64,000 bases of DNA, taken from assembly GCF_013403245.1 (NCBI RefSeq), contig NZ_JACBNQ010000007.1:1-64000 (forward strand), read 5' to 3'. The notes under the pieces were generated by a model. It worked only from the letters and a program-made list of their open reading frames with translations. It made no database searches and was not told where the DNA came from. The position numbers were made by a program, and so were the translations under genes. Positions 43,132-52,146 of the stretch are shown piece by piece (the stretch's first letter is position 1; each line of letters begins with the position of its first letter). The stretch is from Sedimentibacter hydroxybenzoicus DSM 7310. Lineage in GTDB: Bacteria > Bacillota > Clostridia > Tissierellales > Sedimentibacteraceae.

Positions 43132-44373
43132 ATGAATTTCTCGATAATGTTAGATAAGGAAAAATGTAAGGGATGTACAAACTGCATGAGAAGATGCCCT
43201 ACTCAAGCCATAAGGTTAATTGACGAGAAAGCTTTTATCAATAATTCTAAATGCATTCATTGTGGTGAATGTATTAAGATATGCCCTTACGATGCATATA
43301 CACCTGAATCAATTGAATGGAACGAGGAAATGAATTATTCTCCTTATAAATGCAAAATAGCAATAATATCTACGCCTACGTACGGTCAGTTCCCCAAGGG
43401 AACGAGCATTTGCAATGTCCAGAATTCAATAAAGAAGCTTGGATTTGATTTTGTATACGATGCAAGCTGGTCTGCAGAATTGGTATCAAAGGCTATTAAC
43501 AGGAAAATCAATGAGGTTAAGGATATACGACCGTTCATTTCCACCAATTGTCCGGCAACGGTAAGATTAATCAAAAGCAGATATCCCTCATTAATGGACA
43601 ATTTAATCTATATAAAGGAGCCTATGGTTATCGGAGCAATGCTTGCAAGAGAAAGGGCTAAAAGTATATTTAACTTAAAAGATGAGGAAATAGGAGTATT
43701 TTATATTTCACCATGCCCCGCAAAGCTGCTTGCAGTTACTGACCCCATCGGAGATTATCATTCATCCGTTGATTGGGTTATACCCCTCAATACAATATTC
43801 GGTGATTTGTACAGAGAAATTAAAAAGGATGATATTTCATGCTCATATCCGGCCTTAAATGGCTTAAGGTGGGGTGTTGCAGGAGGTCAGTCTGAATCAG
43901 CAAATCTTACAAACTATATTTCCGTACACGGTATGGAAAATATAATTCACATTTTAGATGAAATAGAAAACGGCAATTTGAATAATGTAGATTATGTTGA
44001 GGCATTAGCATGCGTAGAAGGATGCGTAGGCGGTTCCTTTAATGTGGTAAATCCTTATATTGCAAAAAATAATATTGAATACATTATAAAAAATGCCGGA
44101 GATAATTTTAATATAGAAGATTTAGATAAATTTGATGAAATGTATGACTCGGGAATTTTCAAATTTAAGCTGAAAGCAGAAGATAATCCCATTAAGTTTA
44201 ATATGAAGGAAGCAGTAATTAAAAATGAAAAGATTATGGAAATAAATGCTTTGCTTCCCGGTTTGGATTGCGGTTCATGCGGAGCACCTACATGCTATGC
44301 ACATGCGGAGGATGTATATAACAACCAGGCCGAATTATATGATTGTATAGTTTTAAGAGCGAAAAATAAGTAA
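43132..44373 (+). CDS. [FeFe]-hydrogenase-like iron-sulfur protein, probable H2/redox sensor
   Basis: A 413-aa protein. Two ferredoxin clusters (CKGCTNCMRRCP and CIHCGECIKICP) precede a hydrogenase large-subunit domain: STNCPATVRL (L1), ISPCPAKLLAV (L2) and ALACVEGCVGGSF (L3). All four H-cluster Cys positions appear kept, but the proton-transfer Cys of L1 (TSCCP in catalytic enzymes) is Asn, and the Glu after L2 is lost. A C-terminal LPGLDCGSCGAPTCYAHA motif adds another Fe-S site like that of RnfB. These changes and the GHKL/DRTGG neighbours suggest sensing rather than bulk H2 turnover. Confidence 0.85.
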   Translation: MNFSIMLDKEKCKGCTNCMRRCPTQAIRLIDEKAFINNSKCIHCGECIKICPYDAYTPESIEWNEEMNYSPYKCKIAIISTPTYGQFPKGTSICNVQNSIKKLGFDFVYDASWSAELVSKAINRKINEVKDIRPFISTNCPATVRLIKSRYPSLMDNLIYIKEPMVIGAMLARERAKSIFNLKDEEIGVFYISPCPAKLLAVTDPIGDYHSSVDWVIPLNTIFGDLYREIKKDDISCSYPALNGLRWGVAGGQSESANLTNYISVHGMENIIHILDEIENGNLNNVDYVEALACVEGCVGGSFNVVNPYIAKNNIEYIIKNAGDNFNIEDLDKFDEMYDSGIFKFKLKAEDNPIKFNMKEAVIKNEKIMEINALLPGLDCGSCGAPTCYAHAEDVYNNQAELYDCIVLRAKNK

Positions 44374-44386
44374 ATAAGAGGAAAGG

Positions 44387-44441
44387 GGACACATCTCTCT
44401 TTGTCGGAGATAGTCTCTGGGGATAGGAGAAATGTCCCCAA
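44387..44441. repeat. Imperfect GGGGACA hairpin between hydrogenase-like and DRTGG genes
   Basis: GGGGACA and TGTCCCC ends enclose a GA/TC-rich imperfect stem. It resembles the GGGGACGG palindromes and splits the six-gene cluster without an obvious T run. Confidence 0.5.
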
Positions 44442-44462
44442 TTAAAATAAATAGGAGGGTAT

Positions 44463-44795
44463 ATGAAAATTTTAGATTTTGCAGACAAATTAAATCTTGA
44501 CCCGCTGTATGAAGCATCAAAAGATATTGAGGTAGAAGGTGTTTATATCGGAGATTTACTCAGCATAGTTATGTCTAAGGCGAAAAAGAATTATGCATGG
44601 ATTACAATACAAACACATATTAATACTGTTGCGGTTGCAGAGCTCTTAGAGTTAGCTTGCATAATTGTGGTTGAAAATATGGAAGTTGAGGAGGAAACTT
44701 TAGATAAGGCAAGGGAGCTTAACATACCTGTATTTAAAACTAAAGCAAGCGCTTATGAAATTGCTGCTAAGCTATATGAGATAGGAATAAAATGA
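44463..44795 (+). CDS. DRTGG domain protein, second copy
   Basis: A 110-aa paralogue of the 42351 gene: YIGDLLSIVMSKAKKNYAWITIQTHINTVAV and VFKTKASAYEIAAKLYE. It has GGAGG and overlaps the PHP gene by 4 bp. Having one DRTGG protein on each side of the Fe-S protein is part of the conserved cluster plan. Confidence 0.82.
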   Translation: MKILDFADKLNLDPLYEASKDIEVEGVYIGDLLSIVMSKAKKNYAWITIQTHINTVAVAELLELACIIVVENMEVEEETLDKARELNIPVFKTKASAYEIAAKLYEIGIK

Positions 44796-45481
44796 AATTT
44801 TATTATGATTTGCACATTCATTCTGACTTATCTCCTTGTGCCCATATCAATATGACACCAAATAATATAGTTAATATGTCTTGTATAAAAGGCTTGAATA
44901 TAATATCTGTTACGGACCATAATTCGACGAAAAATATTCCCGCAGTAATAAAAGTTAGTGATAATAAAATTAAGATAATACCGGGTATAGAGGTTACAAC
45001 TAAGGAAGAGGTTCATGTGCTTTGTTATTTTAGAAATATTTATGAAGCATCAGAGTTCGGAGATATAATATATGAATCGCTTCCTGATATTAAAAATAAC
45101 CCTGCACTGTTCGGGCAGCAAAATATATACAACGAGGATGATGAAATAACAGGTAATTTAGATAAATTGTTATTGAGTGCATCAAAGTTTTCGCTTAAGG
45201 AACTGGAGCTTATGACAAAAGAATACCGTGGGATTATGGTTCCGGCACATATAAATAAAAAATCAAACGGCATATTGGGAATATTAGAATTTATACCTGA
45301 CAATTTAGAATTCGTTTTTGTTGAGATATACAATAAGTTATATATAGATGATAAGCTGCTGAAAAAATATAAGTTATTGATAAATTCTGATGCCCACATA
45401 TTGACGGATATATCTGAGCCGATTAATTTTATGGAGCTTAAATCAGCAGATGGAGTGTTTGATTATTTACAAATGATTTGA
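44792..45481 (+). CDS. PHP domain metal-dependent phosphoesterase
   Basis: A 229-aa PHP domain: DLHIHSDLSPC (HxH site, about residues 6-16), VTDHNST (DH, about 41), GIEVTTKEEVHVL and VPAHINKKS, INSDAH. It likely hydrolyses a phosphoester such as a nucleotide; in this cluster it might process a signalling molecule, which is a guess. A terminator follows at once. Confidence 0.88.
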   Translation: MKFYYDLHIHSDLSPCAHINMTPNNIVNMSCIKGLNIISVTDHNSTKNIPAVIKVSDNKIKIIPGIEVTTKEEVHVLCYFRNIYEASEFGDIIYESLPDIKNNPALFGQQNIYNEDDEITGNLDKLLLSASKFSLKELELMTKEYRGIMVPAHINKKSNGILGILEFIPDNLEFVFVEIYNKLYIDDKLLKKYKLLINSDAHILTDISEPINFMELKSADGVFDYLQMI

Positions 45482-45506
45482 CAGGTTAAAAACTTGTCAT
45501 TTTTTT
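45479..45506 (+). terminator. Terminator after the PHP gene
   Basis: A 9-bp stem (45479-45487 with 45491-45499, one G-U pair), a 3-nt loop, then seven T. The stop codon is inside the stem. Confidence 0.85.
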
Positions 45507-45554
45507 CATGAATGATGAGAAAGTCTACTATAACTGGAATGTATTGGAGGATGT

Positions 45555-46100
45555 ATGAAAGAAATATCAATGCACATACTTGATATAGCTATGAACAGCA
45601 TCAGTGCGGGAGCAAAATTAATTGAAATAATAATTGAAGAAAGCAAGAATAACAATTTGATAAAAATAATTTTAAAAGATAATGGTCATGGGATGAGTGA
45701 TGATACCATAAAAAAAGCGGCTGACCCCTTTTATACTACAAGGACAACCAGGAAGGTAGGACTTGGCATACCGCTGTTAAAAGAGGCATGCGAAAGGTGT
45801 AACGGTTACTTTAATATTAATTCTGAGATTGGTAAAGGGACCACGATTGAATGTACTTTTGAAAGGGATAATATTGACAGAGCACCGATAGGAAATATAG
45901 GGGATACTATTATTACCATTATCAATTCCTTAGACAATTGTGAATTATTATACAAATATATAACTGACGAAAAGTCATTTGTGCTAAGTACCCTAGAAGT
46001 AAGAAATATACTTGAAGCAACAGATATAAAGAGCAGTGATATCCTGCTTTGGATAAAGGAATATGTTAGTGAAAATACGAAAACTATGTCTGATTATTAA
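45555..46100 (+). CDS. GHKL ATP-binding protein, second copy of the cluster
   Basis: A 181-aa HATPase: SMHILDIAMNSISAGAKLIEI (N box about 10-20), KDNGHGMSDD (G1), TTRTTRKVGLGIPLLKEACER (G2) and GKGTTIECTF. It resembles histidine kinase catalytic domains without receiver or phosphotransfer parts. It sits after a terminator, so it may be expressed separately or at a lower level than the other five genes. Confidence 0.85.
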   Translation: MKEISMHILDIAMNSISAGAKLIEIIIEESKNNNLIKIILKDNGHGMSDDTIKKAADPFYTTRTTRKVGLGIPLLKEACERCNGYFNINSEIGKGTTIECTFERDNIDRAPIGNIGDTIITIINSLDNCELLYKYITDEKSFVLSTLEVRNILEATDIKSSDILLWIKEYVSENTKTMSDY

Positions 46101-46185
46101 CAATACTAAATAATGGAATTCTTTACACATTGCTTGCTATTTAACAAAATTAATGATAAAATTCAATAAAATATTAAAAAAGGTG

Positions 46186-46214
46186 TTTAAAAATTGAATA
46201 TTTTCTGTTATAAT
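46186..46214 (+). promoter_or_regulatory. Promoter of the rnf operon
   Basis: TTTAAA (46186-46191), 17-bp spacer, TATAAT (46209-46214), 72 bp before rnfC, leaving an AT-rich 5' leader. Confidence 0.5.
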
Positions 46215-46286
46215 CGATATGTTTGATTATTAAATAACTTTTTATATAGTAAATTATATAAAACAATTAAAACAAGAGGTGAAAAT

Positions 46287-47615
46287 ATGAGCACAAAATT
46301 GTTTACATTTAAGGGCGGTGTACATCCTCCTACAAACAAGCATACTCAAAATGTGCCTATTGAAAATGCAGTTGATCCCAAAATTGTTGTTATACCTATG
46401 TCACAACATATTGGAGCACCCTGCGACCCATTAGTAGCTGTTGGAGATACAGTAAAAGTTGGACAAAAAATAGGAGAGTCTAAAGCCTTTATGTCAGTGC
46501 CGGTACATTCAAGCGTTTCCGGAACTGTAAAGAAAATCGAACCACATTATGTACCGGGAGGAGCAAAGGTAAATTGTATCGTTATAGAATCCGACGGTAA
46601 TTTTGAAGTGCATGAATCTGTACAACCTAAGGGTAATGTGGAAGATCTTACTAAAGAACAAATTTTAGCTATAATTAAAGAAGCCGGTATGGCTGGTATG
46701 GGAGGAGCAACATTCCCAACTCATGTTAAGCTAAGTCCTCCTCCGGACAAGCCGATTGATGTTTTGTTGGTGAACGGAGCTGAATGTGAACCGTACTTAA
46801 CAGCTGACCACAGAACTATGCTTGAACAGCCGGAGCTTATACTTATAGGTGTTAAAGCTATAATGAAAGCACTTGGAGTAAGTAAAGCTTACATTGGTAT
46901 TGAAAAAAACAAACCTGATGCAATTGAGGTTATGAAAGAAACAGTTGCAAATGCAGAAGGTATAGAAGTAGCGCCTTTGGAAGTTAAATATCCTCAAGGT
47001 GATGAAAAAAGATTAATACAGGCAATAACAGGAAGGGTAGTACCTTCGGGTGGACTTCCGATGGAAGTTGGTTGTGTTGTAGATAACGCAGGTACAGTTG
47101 CTACAATAGGTAATGCAATCAAGACAGGTATGCCTTTAATTCAAAGAGTTGTAACAGTAGCGGGAAGTGCAGTTAATAATCCTAAAAACCTTTATGTAAG
47201 AATTGGTACATCGTTTAAAGATGTTATTGAACAATGCGGTGGATATAAAGAAGAACCCGGCAAAATAATAAACGGTGGTCCTATGATGGGTATCGCACAG
47301 TTTTCAGATGAAGTTCCCGTTATAAAAGGAACATCCGGTATATTGGTATTTAACAAAAAAGAAGCCAACCTTCCGGAATCACAAAACTGCATTATGTGCG
47401 GAAGATGTTCAGATATATGCCCTGTTTACTTACAACCATACAGAATTAGCAGATATTCAATATTAAGAGACTTTGACAGTGCTGATGAATTCCATGCAGC
47501 AGATTGTATAGAATGTGGTGGTTGTTCTTATATTTGTCCGGCTAAGAGACCATTAAAAGAAACTATCAGTGTTGCAAAAAAAGAAATTTTAGCAAGACGA
47601 AAAAAGGTTAAATAG
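46287..47615 (+). CDS. rnfC: Rnf complex subunit RnfC
   Basis: A 442-aa peripheral subunit of the ferredoxin:NAD+ oxidoreductase (Rnf), which pumps Na+ or H+. The start HPPTNKHTQN, NADH/FMN-binding GMAGMGGATFPTHVK (about 133-147), NGAECEPYLTADHR, and two 4Fe-4S motifs CIMCGRCSDICP and CIECGGCSYICP are all present. It leads rnfCDGEAB. Confidence 0.97.
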   Translation: MSTKLFTFKGGVHPPTNKHTQNVPIENAVDPKIVVIPMSQHIGAPCDPLVAVGDTVKVGQKIGESKAFMSVPVHSSVSGTVKKIEPHYVPGGAKVNCIVIESDGNFEVHESVQPKGNVEDLTKEQILAIIKEAGMAGMGGATFPTHVKLSPPPDKPIDVLLVNGAECEPYLTADHRTMLEQPELILIGVKAIMKALGVSKAYIGIEKNKPDAIEVMKETVANAEGIEVAPLEVKYPQGDEKRLIQAITGRVVPSGGLPMEVGCVVDNAGTVATIGNAIKTGMPLIQRVVTVAGSAVNNPKNLYVRIGTSFKDVIEQCGGYKEEPGKIINGGPMMGIAQFSDEVPVIKGTSGILVFNKKEANLPESQNCIMCGRCSDICPVYLQPYRISRYSILRDFDSADEFHAADCIECGGCSYICPAKRPLKETISVAKKEILARRKKVK

Positions 47616-47627
47616 GAGGAAAAACAG

Positions 47628-48572
47628 ATGGAAAATAGATTGATTGCTTCATCGTCACCACATGTTAGAGACGCTGAATCAACTCAAAGTTTAATGCTTG
47701 ATGTTATTATTGCCTTATTACCGGCTTTAGTTGCAAGTATATTTTATTTTGGATTCAACTCGATGATTTTAGTGATTTCGGCTGTGATATCAGCAGTTGT
47801 TACTGAATATGTATGTCAAAAAATCATGAAACGACCGATTACTGTAACTGATTTAAGCGCAGTGGTTACCGGAATTTTATTAGCTTTTAACTTACCTTCA
47901 ACTGCTCCTTGGTGGGTGGCTGCAATTGGTTCAGCATTTGCAATCGCAATTGTAAAACAAATATTCGGAGGTATTGGATTTAACTTTATGAACCCTGCTT
48001 TGGCGGGCAGAGCGTTTTTAGTTGCATCATATTCACCATATTTAACAAGCGGGTTTATAGATCCTGCTACAGATGCTGTAGCTTCAGCGACTCCGTTGGC
48101 TATAATAAAAGGCAGTTCATCAGGTCAGCTTCCTTCGGTACTGGATATGTTACTTGGCGGAATTCCCGGAGTTTTAGGTGAAACATCAGCAATACTAATT
48201 ATTTTAGGCGGAATTTACTTAATATACAGGGGAACGATCAAATGGATAATTCCTGTGGTATATATTGGTACAGTTGCTGTAATAGCTTTAATTACTGACG
48301 GTGCAGGTATGGTTGCATATCATCTGTTCGGCGGTGGATTAATGCTTGGAGCATTCTTTATGGCAACTGATTATGCTACAAGTCCTATTACTGATAAGGG
48401 TAAAGTAATATATGCAATTTGTGTAGGTGTTCTTACGATGCTTATCAGAAAAATAGGAGGATATCCTGAAGGAGTATCATATTCAATATTGCTTATGAAC
48501 ATTATAACACCAATGTTAAACAAATATGCTGTTCCTAAAGTATTTGGTGTAGCAGGAGGTGCAAAAAAATGA
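47628..48572 (+). CDS. rnfD: Rnf complex subunit RnfD
   Basis: A 314-aa membrane subunit with multiple helices. The covalent FMN site is probably the Thr in SATPLAI (about 160-166). It contains FNLPSTAPWWVA and FFMATDYATSP family marks. It overlaps rnfG by 4 bp. Confidence 0.97.
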   Translation: MENRLIASSSPHVRDAESTQSLMLDVIIALLPALVASIFYFGFNSMILVISAVISAVVTEYVCQKIMKRPITVTDLSAVVTGILLAFNLPSTAPWWVAAIGSAFAIAIVKQIFGGIGFNFMNPALAGRAFLVASYSPYLTSGFIDPATDAVASATPLAIIKGSSSGQLPSVLDMLLGGIPGVLGETSAILIILGGIYLIYRGTIKWIIPVVYIGTVAVIALITDGAGMVAYHLFGGGLMLGAFFMATDYATSPITDKGKVIYAICVGVLTMLIRKIGGYPEGVSYSILLMNIITPMLNKYAVPKVFGVAGGAKK

Positions 48573-49147
48573 AAAATAATAATATAGTTCGATTAGGTGG
48601 TATATTATGCTTAATCTCTGCTATTGCAGCAGGAGTATTAGCTTTCACCAATGACTTTACAAAAGATAAGATCGCTGAAGTTGAATTAAAAGCAAGTTTG
48701 GATCCTGCCGTATTAGAAATGGTTATGCCAGGCTCCGATACATTTTTGCCGTATGAAGACACAGCTTTAATTGATACTATAAAAGCTGAAAACGGAAAAT
48801 TTGTTGATTTAATGGTTCCTGTTGATGGCTCAGGCAATCAAATGGGTTATGCCATAAAGACATTGAGCACGGTTGCCGGATTCGGCGGAGATATTGAATT
48901 GTTTATAGGTGTTTCACCTGAAGGTAAAATAACCGGAATTGCTGTAACTCAGATATTAGAGACAGCCGGTCTTGGTACAAAAGTTGCAGAGCCTGCTTTC
49001 AAAGATCAATTTACAGGAAAAGATTTAAATGCTGAAATAACTGAAAGTGATGTTAATATGATATCAGGTGCTACAATTTCTTCGAAATCATTTACAAGTG
49101 CAGTAAGTAATGCTGTTAATATTTATAGTCAATATTTGAATAAATAG
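48569..49147 (+). CDS. rnfG: Rnf complex subunit RnfG
   Basis: A 192-aa subunit with one N-terminal helix (about 7-25) and an extracellular FMN-binding domain. The flavinylation motif SGATISS (about 168-174) holds the acceptor Thr. Confidence 0.96.
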   Translation: MKNNNIVRLGGILCLISAIAAGVLAFTNDFTKDKIAEVELKASLDPAVLEMVMPGSDTFLPYEDTALIDTIKAENGKFVDLMVPVDGSGNQMGYAIKTLSTVAGFGGDIELFIGVSPEGKITGIAVTQILETAGLGTKVAEPAFKDQFTGKDLNAEITESDVNMISGATISSKSFTSAVSNAVNIYSQYLNK

Positions 49148-49156
49148 GAGGTAGCG

Positions 49157-49753
49157 ATGAATAATTTTGATGTATTTAAAAACGGTTTTTTAAAAGAAAA
49201 TCCTATTTTTGTTCAATTGCTGGGTATGTGTTCGGCATTGGCTATTACAACATCAGCTTTTAACGGAATAGGTATGGGTTTAGCAGTTACAGCCGTATTG
49301 GTTGGTTCAAATGTGGTAATTTCTTTATTGCGTAAAGTAATACCTGATGAAGTAAGAATACCTGCTTTTATAATAATAATTGCAACATTTGTTACTATTA
49401 TAGATTTATTAATGCATGCGTATATTTTTGATTTATATAAAGCTCTTGGAGTTTTTATACCTCTTATAGTTGTTAACTGTTTGATTCTTGGCAGGGCAGA
49501 ATCTTTTGCATCAAAAAACGGTCTAATGCCATCCGTGTTAGATGGAGTTGGCATGGGATTAGGATTTACATTTGCTATAACTGTATTAAGTATTATAAGA
49601 GAGCTGATAGGTAACGGTACTATCTTTGGATTTCAAATTCTTGGAGAGTGGTATCAACCTGTTTTGATATTTGTTCAGCCTCCGGGGGCGTTTATAGCAT
49701 TAGGATTGCTTATAGGTCTTGTTAATTTTTTAACAAGAAAAAAGAAGGCATAG
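49157..49753 (+). CDS. rnfE: Rnf complex subunit RnfE
   Basis: A 198-aa membrane subunit with six helices. [20 protein letters not shown] near the start contains the conserved Cys for the intramembrane Fe-S site; [17 protein letters not shown] holds another. It is paralogous to RnfA. Confidence 0.96.
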   Translation: MNNFDVFKNGFLKENPIFVQLLGMCSALAITTSAFNGIGMGLAVTAVLVGSNVVISLLRKVIPDEVRIPAFIIIIATFVTIIDLLMHAYIFDLYKALGVFIPLIVVNCLILGRAESFASKNGLMPSVLDGVGMGLGFTFAITVLSIIRELIGNGTIFGFQILGEWYQPVLIFVQPPGAFIALGLLIGLVNFLTRKKKA

Positions 49754-49765
49754 GAGGTATGTGAG

Positions 49766-50341
49766 ATGGAATTATTTAGTTTATTTGTAACATCATTTAT
49801 AGTAAACAATATTATATTTATGCAGTTCCTAGGAGTGTGTCCTTTCCTTGGGGTTTCAAAGAAAATTGACACATCTGTAGGAATGGGTATAGCAGTTATT
49901 TTCGTTATAACATTGGCAGCTGTTATAACTTATATAATACAAAAGACAGTATTAGAAAACTTTGGATTAGAATATTTGCAAACAATAGCTTTCATTTTAG
50001 TTATTGCAGCATTGGTACAATTCGTAGAAATGTTTCTTAAAAAGTCAAGCCCTGGACTTTATCAAGCTTTAGGTGTGTTTCTGCCTTTAATTACAACAAA
50101 TTGTGCTGTTTTAGGAGTTGTAATATTAAACATAACAAAGGAATATAACTTCGTTGAAGCAATGGTAAATTCTGTTGGTACATCAGCAGGATTCTTGTTA
50201 GCAATTGTACTATTTGCCGGAGTTAGAGAAAAAATTGACACTGCAGATGTTCCGGAAGCTTTGAAGGGTTCATCTATTGCTTTAGTAGCTGCAGGCTTAA
50301 TGTCTATTGCATTCCTTGGTTTTTCAGGATTAAAAATATAG
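49766..50341 (+). CDS. rnfA: Rnf complex subunit RnfA
   Basis: A 191-aa membrane subunit with six helices, FLGVCPFLGVSKKID (about 20-35) and TTNCAVLGVVILN (about 108) giving the Cys pair for the Fe-S cluster shared with RnfE. Confidence 0.96.
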   Translation: MELFSLFVTSFIVNNIIFMQFLGVCPFLGVSKKIDTSVGMGIAVIFVITLAAVITYIIQKTVLENFGLEYLQTIAFILVIAALVQFVEMFLKKSSPGLYQALGVFLPLITTNCAVLGVVILNITKEYNFVEAMVNSVGTSAGFLLAIVLFAGVREKIDTADVPEALKGSSIALVAAGLMSIAFLGFSGLKI

Positions 50342-50355
50342 GAGGAAAATAGAAC

Positions 50356-51162
50356 ATGGTTATAATAAAAGCAGTTGGAGTTTTAGGTGGGTTAGGCATT
50401 TTAGCAGGAGCATTGCTGGCTGTAGCTTCAAAGATATTTCATGTAGAAGTTGATCAAAAAGTGATTGAAGTAAGAAATATACTTCCTGGTGCTAACTGTG
50501 GTGCCTGCGGTTTTCCGGGCTGTGATGGTTTGGCAAATGCAATAGCAGAAGGAAAGGCTCCTGCCAATGCATGTCCTGTTGCAAATAAGGAAAAGCATGA
50601 ACAAATTGCAGCAATAATGGGTACAACAGCCGGTGAAACAGATAAAAAAGTTGCTCACGTAATATGTCAGGGCTGTGACAGTGTGGCAAAAAAGAAATTT
50701 GAGTATGAAGGTGTTAAGGATTGTAAAGCGGCGGCAGCAATTCAAGGCGGAGATAAATCATGTGACAAAGGTTGCTTAGGTTATGGAAACTGTAAGGTTG
50801 TGTGCGATTTTGATGCTATTGAAATAGTTGACGGCTTAGCTATCATAGATAAAGAAAAATGTACATCATGCGGTAAATGCTTAGAAGAGTGTCCAAAGGC
50901 TGTAATTACTTGGGTGCCATATAAAAACAATGTTATCGTAGCATGCAACAACAAAGATTTTGGAAAAGCCGTTAAGGATGTTTGTACAGTTGGATGTATC
51001 GGATGTAAAATATGCGAAAAGAATTGCGAATTTGATGCAATTCATGTTAAGGATAATTTAGCTAAGGTTGATTATGACAAATGTACACATTGTATGGTAT
51101 GCGTACAGAAGTGTCCTACTAAATCAATCAGAGGCGACTTAACAGTAATAGAAAGCAATTAA
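50356..51162 (+). CDS. rnfB: Rnf complex subunit RnfB
   Basis: A 268-aa ferredoxin-accepting subunit: N-terminal helix (about 4-24), LPGANCGACGFPGCDGLA (about 43-60), a long Cys-rich middle, then 4Fe-4S pairs CTSCGKCLEECP, CIGCKICEKNC and CTHCMVCVQKCP. It ends the operon; repeats and a hairpin follow. Confidence 0.97.
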   Translation: MVIIKAVGVLGGLGILAGALLAVASKIFHVEVDQKVIEVRNILPGANCGACGFPGCDGLANAIAEGKAPANACPVANKEKHEQIAAIMGTTAGETDKKVAHVICQGCDSVAKKKFEYEGVKDCKAAAAIQGGDKSCDKGCLGYGNCKVVCDFDAIEIVDGLAIIDKEKCTSCGKCLEECPKAVITWVPYKNNVIVACNNKDFGKAVKDVCTVGCIGCKICEKNCEFDAIHVKDNLAKVDYDKCTHCMVCVQKCPTKSIRGDLTVIESN

Positions 51163-51184
51163 AGAAAGACTGTCTTAAAAAATT

Positions 51185-51315
51185 AAGCAGACAACCCAAA
51201 TCTCTGATTTGGCGTTGGTCGCTTATGCTGGAAGTGAAAGCAGACAACCCAAATCTTTGATTTGGTGTCGGTCGCTTATGCTGGAAGTGAAAGCAGACAA
51301 CTATACTGTAAGTGC
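51185..51315 (+). repeat. Tandem array of 53-bp AAGCAG repeat (two full, one deleted copy)
   Basis: Unit 1 is 51185-51237, unit 2 is 51238-51290 and unit 3 (51291-51315) keeps only AAGCAGACAAC plus TATACTGTAAGTG, lacking the hairpin middle. Units join head to tail without spacers. Both full units hold CCCAAATCT.TGATTTGG hairpins. Confidence 0.9.
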
Positions 51316-51318
51316 AAT

Positions 51319-51378
51319 GAGATCTTTTACTGCGTCCGGAATGACACGTGTTATTCTGAGGCGTTAGCGAAGGATCTC
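51319..51378. repeat. 60-bp inverted-end repeat (GAGATC...GATCTC), possible rnf terminator
   Basis: The ends GAGATC and GATCTC and the GGAATGAC/GTTATTC middle pair into a hairpin, followed by ATCTTTTTT. It belongs to the widespread ATTCTGAGGCGTxAGCGAAGGATCTC intergenic repeat type and may end the rnf transcript. Confidence 0.6.
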
Positions 51379-51427
51379 ATCTTTTTTGTAATGCCAAAAA
51401 TAAAAGTATGTGATTTTTATATTAATT

Positions 51428-51456
51428 TTGACAAATAATATAAATGACACTATAAT
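51428..51456 (+). promoter_or_regulatory. Consensus sigma-A promoter for pncA-pncB
   Basis: TTGACA (51428-51433), 17-bp spacer, TATAAT (51451-51456): a perfect consensus. Confidence 0.8.
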
Positions 51457-51495
51457 GGGAGTGACACAATCAAAATATAAGTATGAGGGTTAAAA

Positions 51496-52134
51496 ATGAA
51501 AGCTTTAGAAGCTATGGAAAAGGAAATCAGGGGAAAAACAATAGAATTGCATTCCTTGAATAAAGACAGAACCTCTTTGTTCGTAGTTGACATGATTGTA
51601 GGGTTTGTACATTCCGGTATAATGTCTTCTCCAAGAGTTGCATCTATAGTAAATAATATTACTGAATTAAATGAGAAGCTTCGCGGGTATAAAAAGGTAT
51701 TTTTTTTAGATGCGCATGAAGAGGATGCTCAGGAATTTAGAAGTTATCCTAAGCACTGTGTTATCGGAACAGAAGAGGCGGAGTTAATACCTGAATTAAG
51801 AACCGAATATTCAGAGGGACTTGGAACTGTTTATATAAATAAAAACAGTACTAACGGGTTTCTCAGCGATGAATTTCAGAAATGGCTCAAAAAAAATGAA
51901 AGTGAAATTGATAACTACATAATTACAGGCTGTGTGACCGATATTTGTGTTATGCAGTTTGCATTAAGTTTAAAAGCGTATTTTAATGAAAATAATAAAA
52001 ACAAAAGAGTTATAGTGCCTATAAATTCAGTTGAAACTTATGATGGTGGAAGTCATGACGGAGGGCTGATGAATCAGTTTGCATTGTATAACATGCATAT
52101 AAATGGTATCGAAGTTGTGGAAAATATTAAATAG
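51496..52134 (+). CDS. pncA: Nicotinamidase/isochorismatase family hydrolase
   Basis: A 212-aa cysteine hydrolase: VVDMIVGFVHSG with the catalytic Asp (about 29), the metal-site DAHEEDAQEF (about 75), and TGCVTDICVM with the nucleophile Cys (about 154). Adjacency (12 bp) to nicotinate phosphoribosyltransferase makes nicotinamide deamidation the likely reaction. Confidence 0.85.
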   Translation: MKALEAMEKEIRGKTIELHSLNKDRTSLFVVDMIVGFVHSGIMSSPRVASIVNNITELNEKLRGYKKVFFLDAHEEDAQEFRSYPKHCVIGTEEAELIPELRTEYSEGLGTVYINKNSTNGFLSDEFQKWLKKNESEIDNYIITGCVTDICVMQFALSLKAYFNENNKNKRVIVPINSVETYDGGSHDGGLMNQFALYNMHINGIEVVENIK

Positions 52135-52146
52135 CAGGAGACATAA

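Noticed and set aside
43132-44373. Catalytic FeFe hydrogenase
   Set aside because: The L1 proton-transfer Cys and other proton-path residues are replaced, and no hydABC partners are present; a sensor role fits better.
51185-51315. CRISPR array
   Set aside because: Units of 53 bp abut without unique spacers, and dispersed single copies occur elsewhere; no cas genes are present.
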